From contig CAISWQ010000056.1 in assembly GCA_903889245.1 (NCBI GenBank), positions 124,001 to 188,000 of the forward strand: 64,000 bases of DNA. Direction: 5' to 3'. Positions within the stretch are counted from its first letter, which is position 1. Each line of letters opens with the position of its first letter. The stretch comes from an uncultured Lentisphaerota bacterium (lineage in GTDB: Bacteria > Verrucomicrobiota > Kiritimatiellia > CAIQIC01). Position numbers and translations under genes: made by a program. Below are positions 49,106 to 57,379 of this stretch, in pieces. The notes beneath the pieces are model-generated. The model was given only the letters and a program-made list of their open reading frames with translations, did not search any database and was not told where the DNA came from.

Positions 49106-49662
49106 TGCGCACCTCCCAGCGTCGCGACGGCCAACGCCGCGGCATCGCCCACGTCTCCACCTTCGCCCACGCATGCCTTGATCGCCGCCAGCGACTCCTT
49201 ATCGCCGCGCGCCGAAAGCGTGCCGATCAGGCCGGCCTTGGCCTTGCCCTTGAGCCCGCCCAGCGCCGCGCGCAGGGCCGCATCGGCCTCCGCGCCGGGA
49301 ATCGCCTGCAGCGCATAGCGCGCCACGTCGGCGGTCTTCGTGTCCGCCAGCAGCTTGGCCAGCGCCGGTACGCTCGCCGCCGTGCCGATCAGCTTCAGCA
49401 TCCGGCAGACGAAGTCGCGCGCGAAGTTGGTGAGCTTTTTCTCGGCCAGCACCGCCAGCAGCTTCTTCTCGAACGCCGGGTATTGGGAGACATCGGCATC
49501 CATGATGAGCGTCTGGATCGTGGAGGCGTGCGTGCGATCGCCACCCCATTCGATCCTGGCGACCTCGGTCCACGGTTCCGGCGACTTGCTGAACTCGGTC
49601 AGCCGCGGATTCGGTTCCGCATTTTTCAGCGGATCGTTGGCGGCGCGTTTTTCTTCGGCCAT
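49102..49662 (-). CDS. HEAT-like repeat protein
   Basis: This 186-residue cytoplasmic protein is composed mostly of helical repeats: FEKKLLAVLAEKKLTNFARDFVCRMLKLIGTAASVPALAKLLADTKTADVARYALQAIPGAEADAALRAALGG and following units, each about 30-35 residues with the pattern of HEAT/PBS-lyase repeats. Four to five units are seen. It likely serves as a scaffold for partner proteins and is translationally coupled to the exported oxidoreductase. The operon suggests a role in processing a carbohydrate, but the partner is unknown. The start lies near GAGAACTCAT. Confidence 0.8.
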   Translation of the reverse strand: MAEEKRAANDPLKNAEPNPRLTEFSKSPEPWTEVARIEWGGDRTHASTIQTLIMDADVSQYPAFEKKLLAVLAEKKLTNFARDFVCRMLKLIGTAASVPALAKLLADTKTADVARYALQAIPGAEADAALRAALGGLKGKAKAGLIGTLSARGDKESLAAIKACVGEGGDVGDAAALAVATLGGAQ

Positions 49663-49751
49663 ATGAGTTCTCCGTTAGCGGTTGCTCGTTGCACAAAAAG
49701 CGCGGGCATTCTCCCGTTGCCGTCCGATGAGTCAAGCGGATTTGCGGCGGA

Positions 49752-49796
49752 ATGAACCGCCAAGCACGCAAAGCCAGCCACGGAATAACACGGAAG
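49752..49796. repeat. Fragment of the AACCGCCAAG interspersed repeat
   Basis: The stretch GAACCGCCAAGCACGCAAAG and its continuation with CACGGAATAACACGGAA words matches the reverse complement of the 3' part of the repeat at 8741-8842. The 172-bp gap 49663-49834 holds no gene. Confidence 0.6.
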
Positions 49797-49834
49797 AGGT
49801 AGGGTTTGTGCCTTGCCGGCGGAGAGTTGCGTTT

Positions 49835-50278
49835 TCAACTTCGCTTGAGTGGGAGGCACAATGCGCAGAGCAAGCACACGAAACACGAACAGATGCCTAT
49901 GGCCATGAATAAACATTCATAGTTCAGGTTCATCATGAGCATCGCTTGTTGCGCGGCGCCTACGGCCGTGGTGCCAAGAGAAAAGAGTGCGCGATAGACA
50001 CCCGCCAGCGCATGAATGATGGACGTTGTCAAAACGGTCAACGCACAGGCATAAATGACGCGCGCTGCTCGTGCGACAAAGTGGGATTCATTGCGGTGTC
50101 GCCAAGCGCGATAGCAGGCGATGAGGCTTATGATGGGGGCAAAGGGGATCAGAAGCATCCACGCTAGTCCGAGGATATGAGGCCAAACAGGGCCACCATC
50201 AAAGACGATACGGATTAATTCCTGTCCATTGGTTGATCCAGCATATTGCAATGCTTGAGCGGTTAGTTCGTTTGTCAT
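49835..50278 (-). CDS. Small membrane protein with about three transmembrane helices
   Basis: This protein of about 148 residues has helices at WPHILGLAWMLLIPFAPIISLIACYRAW, VARAARVIYACALTVLTTSIIHALAGVY and LNYECLFMAIGICSCFVCLLCALCLPL. The topology and the loop before helix 2 recall MotA/TolQ/ExbB-type proteins, but the conserved TolQ motifs are missing. An isolated gene. Function unknown. Confidence 0.65.
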   Translation of the reverse strand: MTNELTAQALQYAGSTNGQELIRIVFDGGPVWPHILGLAWMLLIPFAPIISLIACYRAWRHRNESHFVARAARVIYACALTVLTTSIIHALAGVYRALFSLGTTAVGAAQQAMLMMNLNYECLFMAIGICSCFVCLLCALCLPLKRS

Positions 50279-50390
50279 GCTTCCCTCCGCAGAAAACGCT
50301 GATGGGCACGCTCCCAATCAGCTTTTTGCTTCGTTCGCCTGCGGCCATGCTAGGGCATGGGTGGTGGCGGGGCAAGAGGGAAGACAGAGG

Positions 50391-50612
50391 TCAGCCGGAG
50401 CGGGGCGAGTTTTTGCGGAGCTGCTTGGTGGGCTGACCGCTGGCCTCTGACTTCCGACCTCTTTCTTCCAACTTGGCGATGCGTTCCTCGGCGGGGATGG
50501 CGAAGGTGACCTTGCCGCGCAGGACGCAGCCGCGCCGGCCCGGCACGCAGGTGCATTTGAGCCGCCGGCAGTATTCGGTTTCCAAATCAATATGGGCGCA
50601 CGAGAAACTCAT
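50391..50612 (-). CDS. Small Cys-rich protein (C-x-P-G-R-x-G-C motif)
   Basis: This 73-residue protein has the compact block FSCAHIDLETEYCRRLKCTCVPGRRGCVLRGKVTFAIPAEER with five Cys, suggesting a small metal-binding (zinc) knuckle. The C-terminal 25 residues are encoded by a short-word repeat (GGCCTCTGACTTCCGACCTC on the plus strand) and look non-functional. It lies just upstream of, but separate from, the membrane protein gene. No known family is recognised; the motif is plausible as a conserved domain. Confidence 0.6.
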   Translation of the reverse strand: MSFSCAHIDLETEYCRRLKCTCVPGRRGCVLRGKVTFAIPAEERIAKLEERGRKSEASGQPTKQLRKNSPRSG

Positions 50613-50644
50613 AGCCAACCAGGTCCGGCACGTCCGGCCGTTTG

Positions 50645-51670
50645 TCAACCGCACCACGGGCGCGGGCGGGTCTTGAGCTGGGCGAGCACCTCGCGGGCGA
50701 TCTGCGCGTCGTCGGCCACCTGAAAATCGAACATGCCGGCGAGGATGAAATCCGCGCCGTTGGCAAAGGCATACTTGAAGCCATCGCGCGGCGGAATCGC
50801 GCCGGCGGCCATCACCTTGAAGGCGATCCACGGCTTGGTCACGGTCTTCATGTAGGCGATCGTCTCATCCGGATTGCCGCACCAGTAGCCCGGCACCTCG
50901 GCGTAGTCGGCGAGCAGGTCGCTGTTGGGGTGGCGCTTCTGGCTCTGGCGCAGCGTGGCGAGTTCCTCCTGCTTGGGGGCGGTGGGATATTTGAGGTGGT
51001 GGAAGGTCTTCACATAAAAATCTATCGGAAGCTTCTGCTTCTCGCAGAACTGGACCACGTCGAGGCCGTGGCTGGAGATGCCGGAGGGCAGGCCGGTGGC
51101 CTTGAGGACCTCGAGCAGCTCGCCGATCTGTGCGCCCTGGCCCTGGTTCACCAGCGGCCCGGCCAGCATCCCCGGCACATAGAGCGCGTCCACGCCGCTG
51201 TTCACGAGCTGCGGCACGATACGCTTGTAGGCGGCCAGATCCTTCACCATGCCCTCGGCGCTGAACCACGGCGCGACGATCCAGTTCATCTTGCCGCCGC
51301 GCCGGTCGCGGTATTCACAGAACAGCTTCTCGATCTTCGGGTCGGAGTGCGTGATGAACGTATCCACGCCGGCGGCCTCGGCGGCGGCGAAGGTCTCGAA
51401 AATCTTCGCGTCGGTGTTGTAGTGGCGCGAGAGGTCGTTGACGTAGCGCAGGTCGCGGCTGTGCATATAGAAGGTGATGTGGTTGGTGCCCAGCATCAGC
51501 CGGCCCAGTTCCAGTTTGCCGATCTTGCCCTTCGGCATCGCGGCCGCGGCCTTGGCCGCTGGCGCAGCAGCCGGCGCCGCGCCGGCCGCGCCGGCGGCGG
51601 CGACCGTGCCCGCGCACATAAGCTTGAGGAAACTGCGGCGGTCGGCGGTCACGATCGGCTTTTTTTGCAT
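50645..51670 (-). CDS. Tat-exported TIM-barrel protein (aldo/keto reductase-like)
   Basis: This 341-residue protein starts with a Tat-type signal (TADRRSFLKLMCAGTVAAAGAAGAAPA). The mature part starts GKIGKLELGRLMLGTNHITFYMHSRDLRY, which resembles the opening strand of aldo/keto reductases, followed by AAAEAAGVDTFITHSD and a series of beta-alpha units (MNWIVAPWFSAEGMVKDLAAYKRIVPQLVNSGVDALYV, GLPSGISSHGLDVVQFCEKQ, KPWIAFKVMAAGAIPP). It is likely a TIM barrel of sugar metabolism; the substrate is unknown. The RBS AGAAAGGAATCCCC precedes the ATG. Confidence 0.78.
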   Translation of the reverse strand: MQKKPIVTADRRSFLKLMCAGTVAAAGAAGAAPAAAPAAKAAAAMPKGKIGKLELGRLMLGTNHITFYMHSRDLRYVNDLSRHYNTDAKIFETFAAAEAAGVDTFITHSDPKIEKLFCEYRDRRGGKMNWIVAPWFSAEGMVKDLAAYKRIVPQLVNSGVDALYVPGMLAGPLVNQGQGAQIGELLEVLKATGLPSGISSHGLDVVQFCEKQKLPIDFYVKTFHHLKYPTAPKQEELATLRQSQKRHPNSDLLADYAEVPGYWCGNPDETIAYMKTVTKPWIAFKVMAAGAIPPRDGFKYAFANGADFILAGMFDFQVADDAQIAREVLAQLKTRPRPWCG

Positions 51671-51696
51671 GGGGATTCCTTTCTGGCGCGGCGCGC

Positions 51697-52251
51697 TTAT
51701 TCGGCGAGGATTTCGAGGCCGTTGATTTCGGGTGACTGCTGCTTCTGGATGAATTCGAGCGCGAGCAGGCCGTCCTTGACCTCGATGCCCTTGAATTCCT
51801 TCACGACTGCCTTTTGCACCGCGCCTGCGGTCTTCTGCACGTCGAAGTCCTTCAACACAAGCTGGCCTTGCAGCTTCACATCGAATACGCGCGGGCCGTC
51901 GTTGGCGATGTCCTCGTAGGTCTCGGCGAAGTGCAGCCGCACGGTGTACTTGCCGTTGGGCACCTCGGCCTTGAAGCCTTCCATGCCGTAGCGCTCGGTC
52001 TGGTAAAGCCGCGGATGCTCGGTGCCCGCGATCTTCAGTTCGGTGCCGCGGTCCACGTTGCCGCCGCCGAGGAACCCGAAGCCGCCACCCTTCTTATATT
52101 CCTTGTCGGCCTGCCAGACCTGCCCGGCCTTGTCCTTGTAGGCTTCCGAACTGCCGGCGTTCACGCGCAGGGTGAACTTGTCCGCCGCATACGCCACCAG
52201 CACGCCCGCCAGCAGCGCCAGCACCACGCCCGCTCCGTTTGTCCGCTTCAT
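51697..52251 (-). CDS. Exported malectin-domain protein
   Basis: This 184-residue protein has a signal peptide (MKRTNGAGVVLALLAGVLVAYAADK) and one malectin-like domain: RVNAGSSEAYKDKAGQVWQADKEYKKGGGFGF, HPRLYQTERYGMEGFKAEVPNGKYTVRLHFAETYEDIANDGPRVFDVKLQGQLVLKDFDV and PEINGLEIL. Malectin domains bind alpha-glucosides such as nigerose and other oligosaccharides, so this is probably a periplasmic or surface sugar-binding protein within the glycan-degradation region. A promoter with excellent boxes is found 34 nt upstream of the start. Confidence 0.9.
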   Translation of the reverse strand: MKRTNGAGVVLALLAGVLVAYAADKFTLRVNAGSSEAYKDKAGQVWQADKEYKKGGGFGFLGGGNVDRGTELKIAGTEHPRLYQTERYGMEGFKAEVPNGKYTVRLHFAETYEDIANDGPRVFDVKLQGQLVLKDFDVQKTAGAVQKAVVKEFKGIEVKDGLLALEFIQKQQSPEINGLEILAE

Positions 52252-52285
52252 GCTCTGACTCCCGTGGGTTGAGGATTTGTGCCGG

Positions 52286-52313
52286 ATTCTAAAGCCGCCG
52301 CCGTCCCGCTCAA
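52286..52313 (-). promoter_or_regulatory. Promoter of the malectin gene
   Basis: On the minus strand, TTGAGC (52313-52308) and TAGAAT (52291-52286) are 16 bp apart. Confidence 0.6.
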
Positions 52314-52335
52314 GCGCAAACTGCGCCATCCGCAA

Positions 52336-55182
52336 TCACTTCGCGGGGATGACGAGCTTTTGCGGCGCAATATTCCAGCCCTCGATGGTGAGCGTGGCTT
52401 GCGGCGGCAGGTGCGGCGTCTCGATGAACACCCGGCGCGTTTCGCCGGGCAGCAGCGAGACATAGTTTGCGTCCGCGTAGGCGGGCAGCACACGCGCGCC
52501 CGCGCCATCGCGCAGCACGATGTGCGTCATCAGCGCGGGTGTGGCGGTGGGATTCCTTAATTCCACTTCGATATGCTTATGCTTCAAGCCAGCCTGCATC
52601 TTGAGTTCCACGGCGGGTAGGTCGTTCAGCTTGCGAAGTGCTTCCGGCTTGGCGGCGTGCCAGTAGAAATTGTCGCAGCAGGTGAAGCCGCAACTCCAAA
52701 TCAAATCCAGCTGCAGGAGACAGACCTCGGTCTCCGGCCATTCGATCTTGAAAGAGGGGACGGTTTCGTTCGCGGGCAGATCGAGTTTGGCCTTTTTACT
52801 CCATAACAATTTGCCTTTGAGGTCATACACCCTGGCCGCAAGCGTCATTCCGTTTTGCGGGTCGAGCGTGTTGTTGACCGCGGCGACCGTGAAGTCCGGC
52901 AGGTTCATCTGCACGTGGATGGGTTCGCAGGCTTTCTGGACGCCGTAGTAGGCGCCGGCGGTGTCATAGTCGCTGGAGAGGATCTGCCACATCGTGCTCG
53001 GCCACGCGGGCTGCGTCATCCAGAGCAGGCGCCCGGAGGTTGGCCGCCACAGGCGGGCGTTCAGACCCTCGAAGGCGGCGCGGTGGTTTTCGTAGTGGAG
53101 CATCTGCGCCTTGCGGACATAGTCGGCGAGATCGCGCGGCGCGCCGAAGCGCTTTTCGAGATCGGCATTGAACGGCTTCACGTCGCCGCCGCCGCTGTGA
53201 TGCCAGTCGTGATAGGCCCAGGTGTCGCTGACCGGCCAGAGGTCGGCGGCGGGCATCATTGCGCGCAACGCGTCGAGCGTCGGCAGCGAGGGCAGGCCGA
53301 CCTCGGTGTTGAAGCCGATGCCGATCTTCGTGAAGTAGTCGACCGGGTCGGTGTGCTTCCACGGCCCGCTGTTGAGCAGGCTGACGTTGCGCGAGGTCGG
53401 CTGGTAGTAGCGTGTGCCGTCGTGCCGGCGGATCAGCTCGTCGAGCCCGGCATTGAGCGCGGGCGGCGGCATGCCCTCGTTACGCGCGCACCAGAGCACG
53501 ATGCTAGGGTGGTTGCGGTAACGCTGGATGCAGTCGCGCGCGTTGTCGAGGAACAGTGCGGGATCGGTCGGTTCCAGGTTGTAGTCCTGTGTCGAGCTCC
53601 AGAATTCGTTCCAGACCATCAGCCCGTATTCATCGCACAGCGCGAACAGATCCTCCTCCATGCTCTGGCCGCACCAGTTGCGGATCATCGTGCAGTGCGC
53701 GTTGCGGTGCAGGCGGATGAACGGCTCCAGCCGCGCGCGGCTGACGCGCTTCATGCCGTCATCCATGCCCCAGTTGCCGCCCTTGCATACGACGCGCTGG
53801 CCGTTGACCTTGACCGTCAGGAACGGCGCGGTCCGTGTATCGCCCACCGGCAGCAGCGCGGGCGACTGCGCGCCCGCCGCGGTTAGCGAGGGCATGAAGC
53901 CTTCCTTCGTCTTGAGTGTCGCCTGGTGCGAGTGATCCACCACCTGCTGTTCGCCCGCGGCCGTCGGCGCGAATTCAAAACGGCGGATCGCGCCCTGCGG
54001 ATCGAGCGCGCTCAACTCATAGCTGACCTCGCGGATACCGAAGCGCCTCAGCTTCTGGTCGGAAAGTTTTCCATCCGCGCCGGCCAGCGCGAGCTTCAGG
54101 CTGTAGAGCTCCGGCTGGCCGTAACCGTTCGGCCACCACAACCGCGGCTTTGCGACGGAGAGGGCGTTGAACTTGATCAGCTTCTTCTCGCGTGGTGCGA
54201 GCTGGACGTTCGTTTTGATTTCGTCCAAGCCCTCGATGCTCGCGGACAACACGCCCGACTGCGGCTGGTCGGTCAGGTTCGCCGCCTCGATGCTGATGGT
54301 GAGCGCGGCCGGAGCGGTCTGCGGCAGCGGCAGCTTCGTCACCACCTGCGGATCGCCGAGCACGAGTGCGCCGTGCGGCCGCAACACCACGTCCTGCCAG
54401 AGCCCCGTGTTGCGGTCACGGATGCCGGGCACCCAGTCCCAGCCCTCGCACGCGATGAACGTGGGCCCGTCCTGGCACATCTCGCCGCCGTTCGGGCCCG
54501 GGCCGTCCTTGATGGACTGCTCGTGCGGGATACCCGGATGCGGCGGCGGCGCCACGCGCACCGCGAGCAGATTCATCTGGCCCGCCGGCTTGAGCAGGCC
54601 GCCGACCTCGAACGCCGCGCGGATGAACGCGCCCTTCGAGGCGCCTAGCTTTTGCCCGTTCAGCTCATACTCCGCCGCGTAGTTGACACCATTGAAAATC
54701 AGCGTCGCGCCGCGCCCATCCAGTTCCGGCGAAGGAAAGGCCAGGCGATACCAGTAGTCCTGCCGGCAGAGCGTGTCGGGGATAAACAGATTGTTCAGGC
54801 CAAAATACGGATCGGGGTAGACGCCGTTCGCCACGAGCGTGCCGAGCGCGGTGCCGGGTACGACGGCGGGCAGCCACGCCGCCGCTTTGTCGTCGGGCGC
54901 GGCGCTGCCCTTGGTCACACTGGCCATGCGCCAGCCGGCGGCGAGCGTCCAGCCGCCGTCGGCGCGCGCATCGAGTCGCGCGGATTCTGCGGTGCTGGTT
55001 TTCTTCAGGATTTTCGCAGCGGCTTCTGCCGCCGCGCGGTTCGCCGGATGCGGCAGCTTATCATCGGATTGACGCGCGGCCAGGCCCGGCGCGCCGACCT
55101 TCTTCTGCTCCGGCCACGACTCGAGTTTGGCCGCGTGGGCCGCGACCGCCAGCAGCAAAACCAACACCAGCCTTGTCGTCAT
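52336..55182 (-). CDS. GH2-family exo-beta-glycosidase (glucosaminidase/mannosidase-like), exported
   Basis: This protein of 948 residues has a signal peptide (MTTRLVLVLLLAVAAHA) and the GH2 architecture. The sugar-binding jelly roll has YPDPYFGLNNLFIPDTLCRQDYWYRLAF and LIFNGVNYAAEYELNGQKLGASKGAFIRAAFEV. The Ig-like and barrel domains have CKGGNWGMDDGMKRVSRARLEPFIRLHRNAHCTMIRNWCGQSMEEDLFALCDEYGLMVWNEFW. The acid/base is the Glu in SIVLWCARNEG and the nucleophile the Glu in FNTEVGLPSLP. The pattern is closest to exo-beta-D-glucosaminidases and beta-mannosidases. With GH89 it would release terminal amino sugars from glycans. Confidence 0.92.
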   Translation of the reverse strand: MTTRLVLVLLLAVAAHAAKLESWPEQKKVGAPGLAARQSDDKLPHPANRAAAEAAAKILKKTSTAESARLDARADGGWTLAAGWRMASVTKGSAAPDDKAAAWLPAVVPGTALGTLVANGVYPDPYFGLNNLFIPDTLCRQDYWYRLAFPSPELDGRGATLIFNGVNYAAEYELNGQKLGASKGAFIRAAFEVGGLLKPAGQMNLLAVRVAPPPHPGIPHEQSIKDGPGPNGGEMCQDGPTFIACEGWDWVPGIRDRNTGLWQDVVLRPHGALVLGDPQVVTKLPLPQTAPAALTISIEAANLTDQPQSGVLSASIEGLDEIKTNVQLAPREKKLIKFNALSVAKPRLWWPNGYGQPELYSLKLALAGADGKLSDQKLRRFGIREVSYELSALDPQGAIRRFEFAPTAAGEQQVVDHSHQATLKTKEGFMPSLTAAGAQSPALLPVGDTRTAPFLTVKVNGQRVVCKGGNWGMDDGMKRVSRARLEPFIRLHRNAHCTMIRNWCGQSMEEDLFALCDEYGLMVWNEFWSSTQDYNLEPTDPALFLDNARDCIQRYRNHPSIVLWCARNEGMPPPALNAGLDELIRRHDGTRYYQPTSRNVSLLNSGPWKHTDPVDYFTKIGIGFNTEVGLPSLPTLDALRAMMPAADLWPVSDTWAYHDWHHSGGGDVKPFNADLEKRFGAPRDLADYVRKAQMLHYENHRAAFEGLNARLWRPTSGRLLWMTQPAWPSTMWQILSSDYDTAGAYYGVQKACEPIHVQMNLPDFTVAAVNNTLDPQNGMTLAARVYDLKGKLLWSKKAKLDLPANETVPSFKIEWPETEVCLLQLDLIWSCGFTCCDNFYWHAAKPEALRKLNDLPAVELKMQAGLKHKHIEVELRNPTATPALMTHIVLRDGAGARVLPAYADANYVSLLPGETRRVFIETPHLPPQATLTIEGWNIAPQKLVIPAK

Positions 55183-55234
55183 CCGCTGTCTCCTTCCGCT
55201 GAAGAACGGTGGCATCATAGCTGCTGACTTACAA

Positions 55235-55282
55235 TTTTCCAGACCTTGGAAACGCAGGAGATACTTTTTCCAAGGTTTGGAA
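55235..55282. repeat. Palindrome array A12 (2 units)
   Basis: TTTTCCAGACCTTGGAAA (55235) and TTTTCCAAGGTTTGGAA (55266), 31 bp apart, between the divergent GH2 gene and the 55 kb unknown gene. Its 3' end is 33 nt before a good promoter. Confidence 0.92.
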
Positions 55283-55314
55283 CAGGCCCCCGCGGCCCCA
55301 GACCGCATTCGGCG

Positions 55315-55342
55315 TGGACAAGGCACGGGGCATGGATATACT
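55315..55342 (+). promoter_or_regulatory. Promoter of the unknown large gene
   Basis: TGGACA (55315-55320) and TATACT (55337-55342) are 16 bp apart. The transcription start would be near 55349. Confidence 0.55.
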
Positions 55343-55391
55343 GGCGCGGGATTTCCCGATGTGTCTTGAGTGGGCTGCTGGAACTTTGAAC

Positions 55392-57368
55392 ATGACGCTG
55401 CGAATCATAGGTGAATCGCCGGTGCGGCGGCCGGGCGCCGAGGTGCCGCAGGTGCGGATTGGCACGATCTTTCCCCATGCCGGTGTGTTGGTGACGGTGC
55501 CCGGCATCCATGCGACCCAGCGGATGGCCTATGTGGAGCACCTCAACGCGCGCCGGCAGCTCGCCGGCCAGCCGCCATTGAATGATGATGAGATGGCCGC
55601 GGAGTGGGCGCAGTCGGTGGATTTGATCATGGAGGGCGATCATATCCTGATCCGGCCCGACCCCGACAACATGCCGCTGGCGTTCGAGGCCGACGAGTTG
55701 TTGCAGACACTGGTCTCCAAGCAAAAGCTCCGCTTTCTGATGTTGAGCGACGTGCGCGTGCGGCAGGCCATCAAGGAGCGCGGTGAATGCTGGCGCATCA
55801 ATCCGCTGCCGCAGACTGCGGGCGAGATGGCGCAGATGATTCGCGATGCCCGTATGCCGGTGGGGAGCGCCGTCGTCTATTTCTATAATCACATCACCGG
55901 CACCAAACACCTGACGATACAGGAGCTGGCACGGCTAGGTGCGCTGCCACCGGCGGAGTTGGCGCACGCACTACAGGAAATCCTGACGCTACTGCCGCGA
56001 CACAACCGGCTTTATAATCCGGAGGTGGACTTCTTCGCCGCCGCTGATTTCCAGCCCGGCCCGCCGCCGGCGACTGATCTGACGCAGGCCGACCCGGTTG
56101 TGGTGCGTGGCTATTACGACGGGCTGCTGGCGCGGCTGCGCGTGGCCGTACCGCATGATTTGCAGGAGGACAATCCCGACCAGGTCATCTGGCGCAACCA
56201 GATGTTCGCCGCGCTGGTCGGCAAGCGTGACCAGTCGCCGCCGGAGGAAATCCTGCTGGGCTTGAGTCCGGAATTTTTCATGCAGATCGAATGGCTGCCG
56301 GGCGCGCGCATCCTGCACGGTGAGTTGATCTTCGACTCGGTCTTCGACGAGTTTGAGGAACGGCCCAATGATCCCGAATTACGCGCGCTCTGCGACGAGC
56401 GGGCGAAGGGTTTCATCTTCAACCTGCTGCGCGAGTTCACGGATATCGAGTACATCAACGTCGGCCGCGTAGTCACCTCACTCTCCCGGCGCGGGGTTTT
56501 CGCCGGACGGCGCGGCGTGTTTCTCATCGAGATGAAGCGGGCTGGCGCAGTACAACCGATTGTCCGTATCCTGCGGATGCAGAAGTGGGGTATCTGGGAA
56601 CATCTCGACGAGAACAAGGATCTCTGCTGGTCCATCATGGAGGCGGAAGACTACACCGAGTATATCCTCGACCGCCGCCTTGGCTGCCGGCAGCTTAGCA
56701 TGAATCTGCCGACGCAGATGACAACGCACAAGATCGTCGAGCGCTATCAGGGCACCAACAGCCACTACTTCGGCCGGCTGATCTGGGCGACTTACTTCGA
56801 GCGCGAATATGTCCGCGGCGTCGCCTCCGATAAAATTCTGCCCTCGCGCTATTTGAGTGTCGAGTATGGCCTGCGCCTCGCACGGTTGCTGGGGCAGGCG
56901 GCGGCCTCCAACGTCATCGTCGGCCGCATGACGCCAGACACCCAGCAGGTGCTCTTCGATGACGGTGACGAGGTCATCATCGAAAACAAGGATGGTATGC
57001 CGGTGGAACTGGTGGTGGCCGACCACACCGGCACCTTCACCGACTTCAAGACCGACCTCCACCAGTTCGCGGCCAACTATGCCAAACCGGTCAATCGCCG
57101 GCTAGCGTACCTAGCCAATCCGCATGAGTTCGCCGAGGTTTATCTGCGCAGTTTTCAGGCGCGTTTTCAGGAGGTCCAGGACGAGTTCCGCATGCGCAAA
57201 CGCGCCTTCCAGGCGCTGTTCAAGCTGCTGCATCGCGAGGAGCCCGGCAGCTTCGGCTTCCGCTGGGAGCACGTGCTGGCGCGCCTTGACCGCACCAACG
57301 CTGTTGCGTTGACCCATGCCATCCGGGCACAGATCCAATGGCCCTCTTCCAGTCCAACCAAACCCTAG
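55392..57368 (+). CDS. Large protein of unknown family, possible kinase-like core
   Basis: This soluble protein of about 658 residues has no signal peptide or membrane helix and matches no family I can name. It has an N-terminal region (VRIGTIFPHAGVLVTVPGIHATQRMAYVEHLNARRQLAGQ) and a middle helical domain. A C-terminal half follows: GRRGVFLIEMKRAGAVQPIVRILRMQKWGIWEHL at about 370-400, then AAASNVIVGRMTPDTQQVLFDDGDEVIIENKDG with N507 and DDGDE at 523-527. The strand with Lys followed by N...D-G-D is vaguely like the N and D of kinase-type catalytic loops. The start is uncertain: ATG 55359 in the same frame would follow the transcription start by about 10 nt. It lies 11 nt upstream of phosphomannomutase. 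Confidence 0.6.
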   Translation: MTLRIIGESPVRRPGAEVPQVRIGTIFPHAGVLVTVPGIHATQRMAYVEHLNARRQLAGQPPLNDDEMAAEWAQSVDLIMEGDHILIRPDPDNMPLAFEADELLQTLVSKQKLRFLMLSDVRVRQAIKERGECWRINPLPQTAGEMAQMIRDARMPVGSAVVYFYNHITGTKHLTIQELARLGALPPAELAHALQEILTLLPRHNRLYNPEVDFFAAADFQPGPPPATDLTQADPVVVRGYYDGLLARLRVAVPHDLQEDNPDQVIWRNQMFAALVGKRDQSPPEEILLGLSPEFFMQIEWLPGARILHGELIFDSVFDEFEERPNDPELRALCDERAKGFIFNLLREFTDIEYINVGRVVTSLSRRGVFAGRRGVFLIEMKRAGAVQPIVRILRMQKWGIWEHLDENKDLCWSIMEAEDYTEYILDRRLGCRQLSMNLPTQMTTHKIVERYQGTNSHYFGRLIWATYFEREYVRGVASDKILPSRYLSVEYGLRLARLLGQAAASNVIVGRMTPDTQQVLFDDGDEVIIENKDGMPVELVVADHTGTFTDFKTDLHQFAANYAKPVNRRLAYLANPHEFAEVYLRSFQARFQEVQDEFRMRKRAFQALFKLLHREEPGSFGFRWEHVLARLDRTNAVALTHAIRAQIQWPSSSPTKP

Positions 57369-57379
57369 GAGCTCCCATC

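Noticed and set aside
47951-49318. 455-residue plus-strand frame opposite the Gfo/Idh/MocA gene
   Set aside because: Antisense shadow; the minus strand shows a Tat signal, Rossmann motif and EKP catalytic motif.
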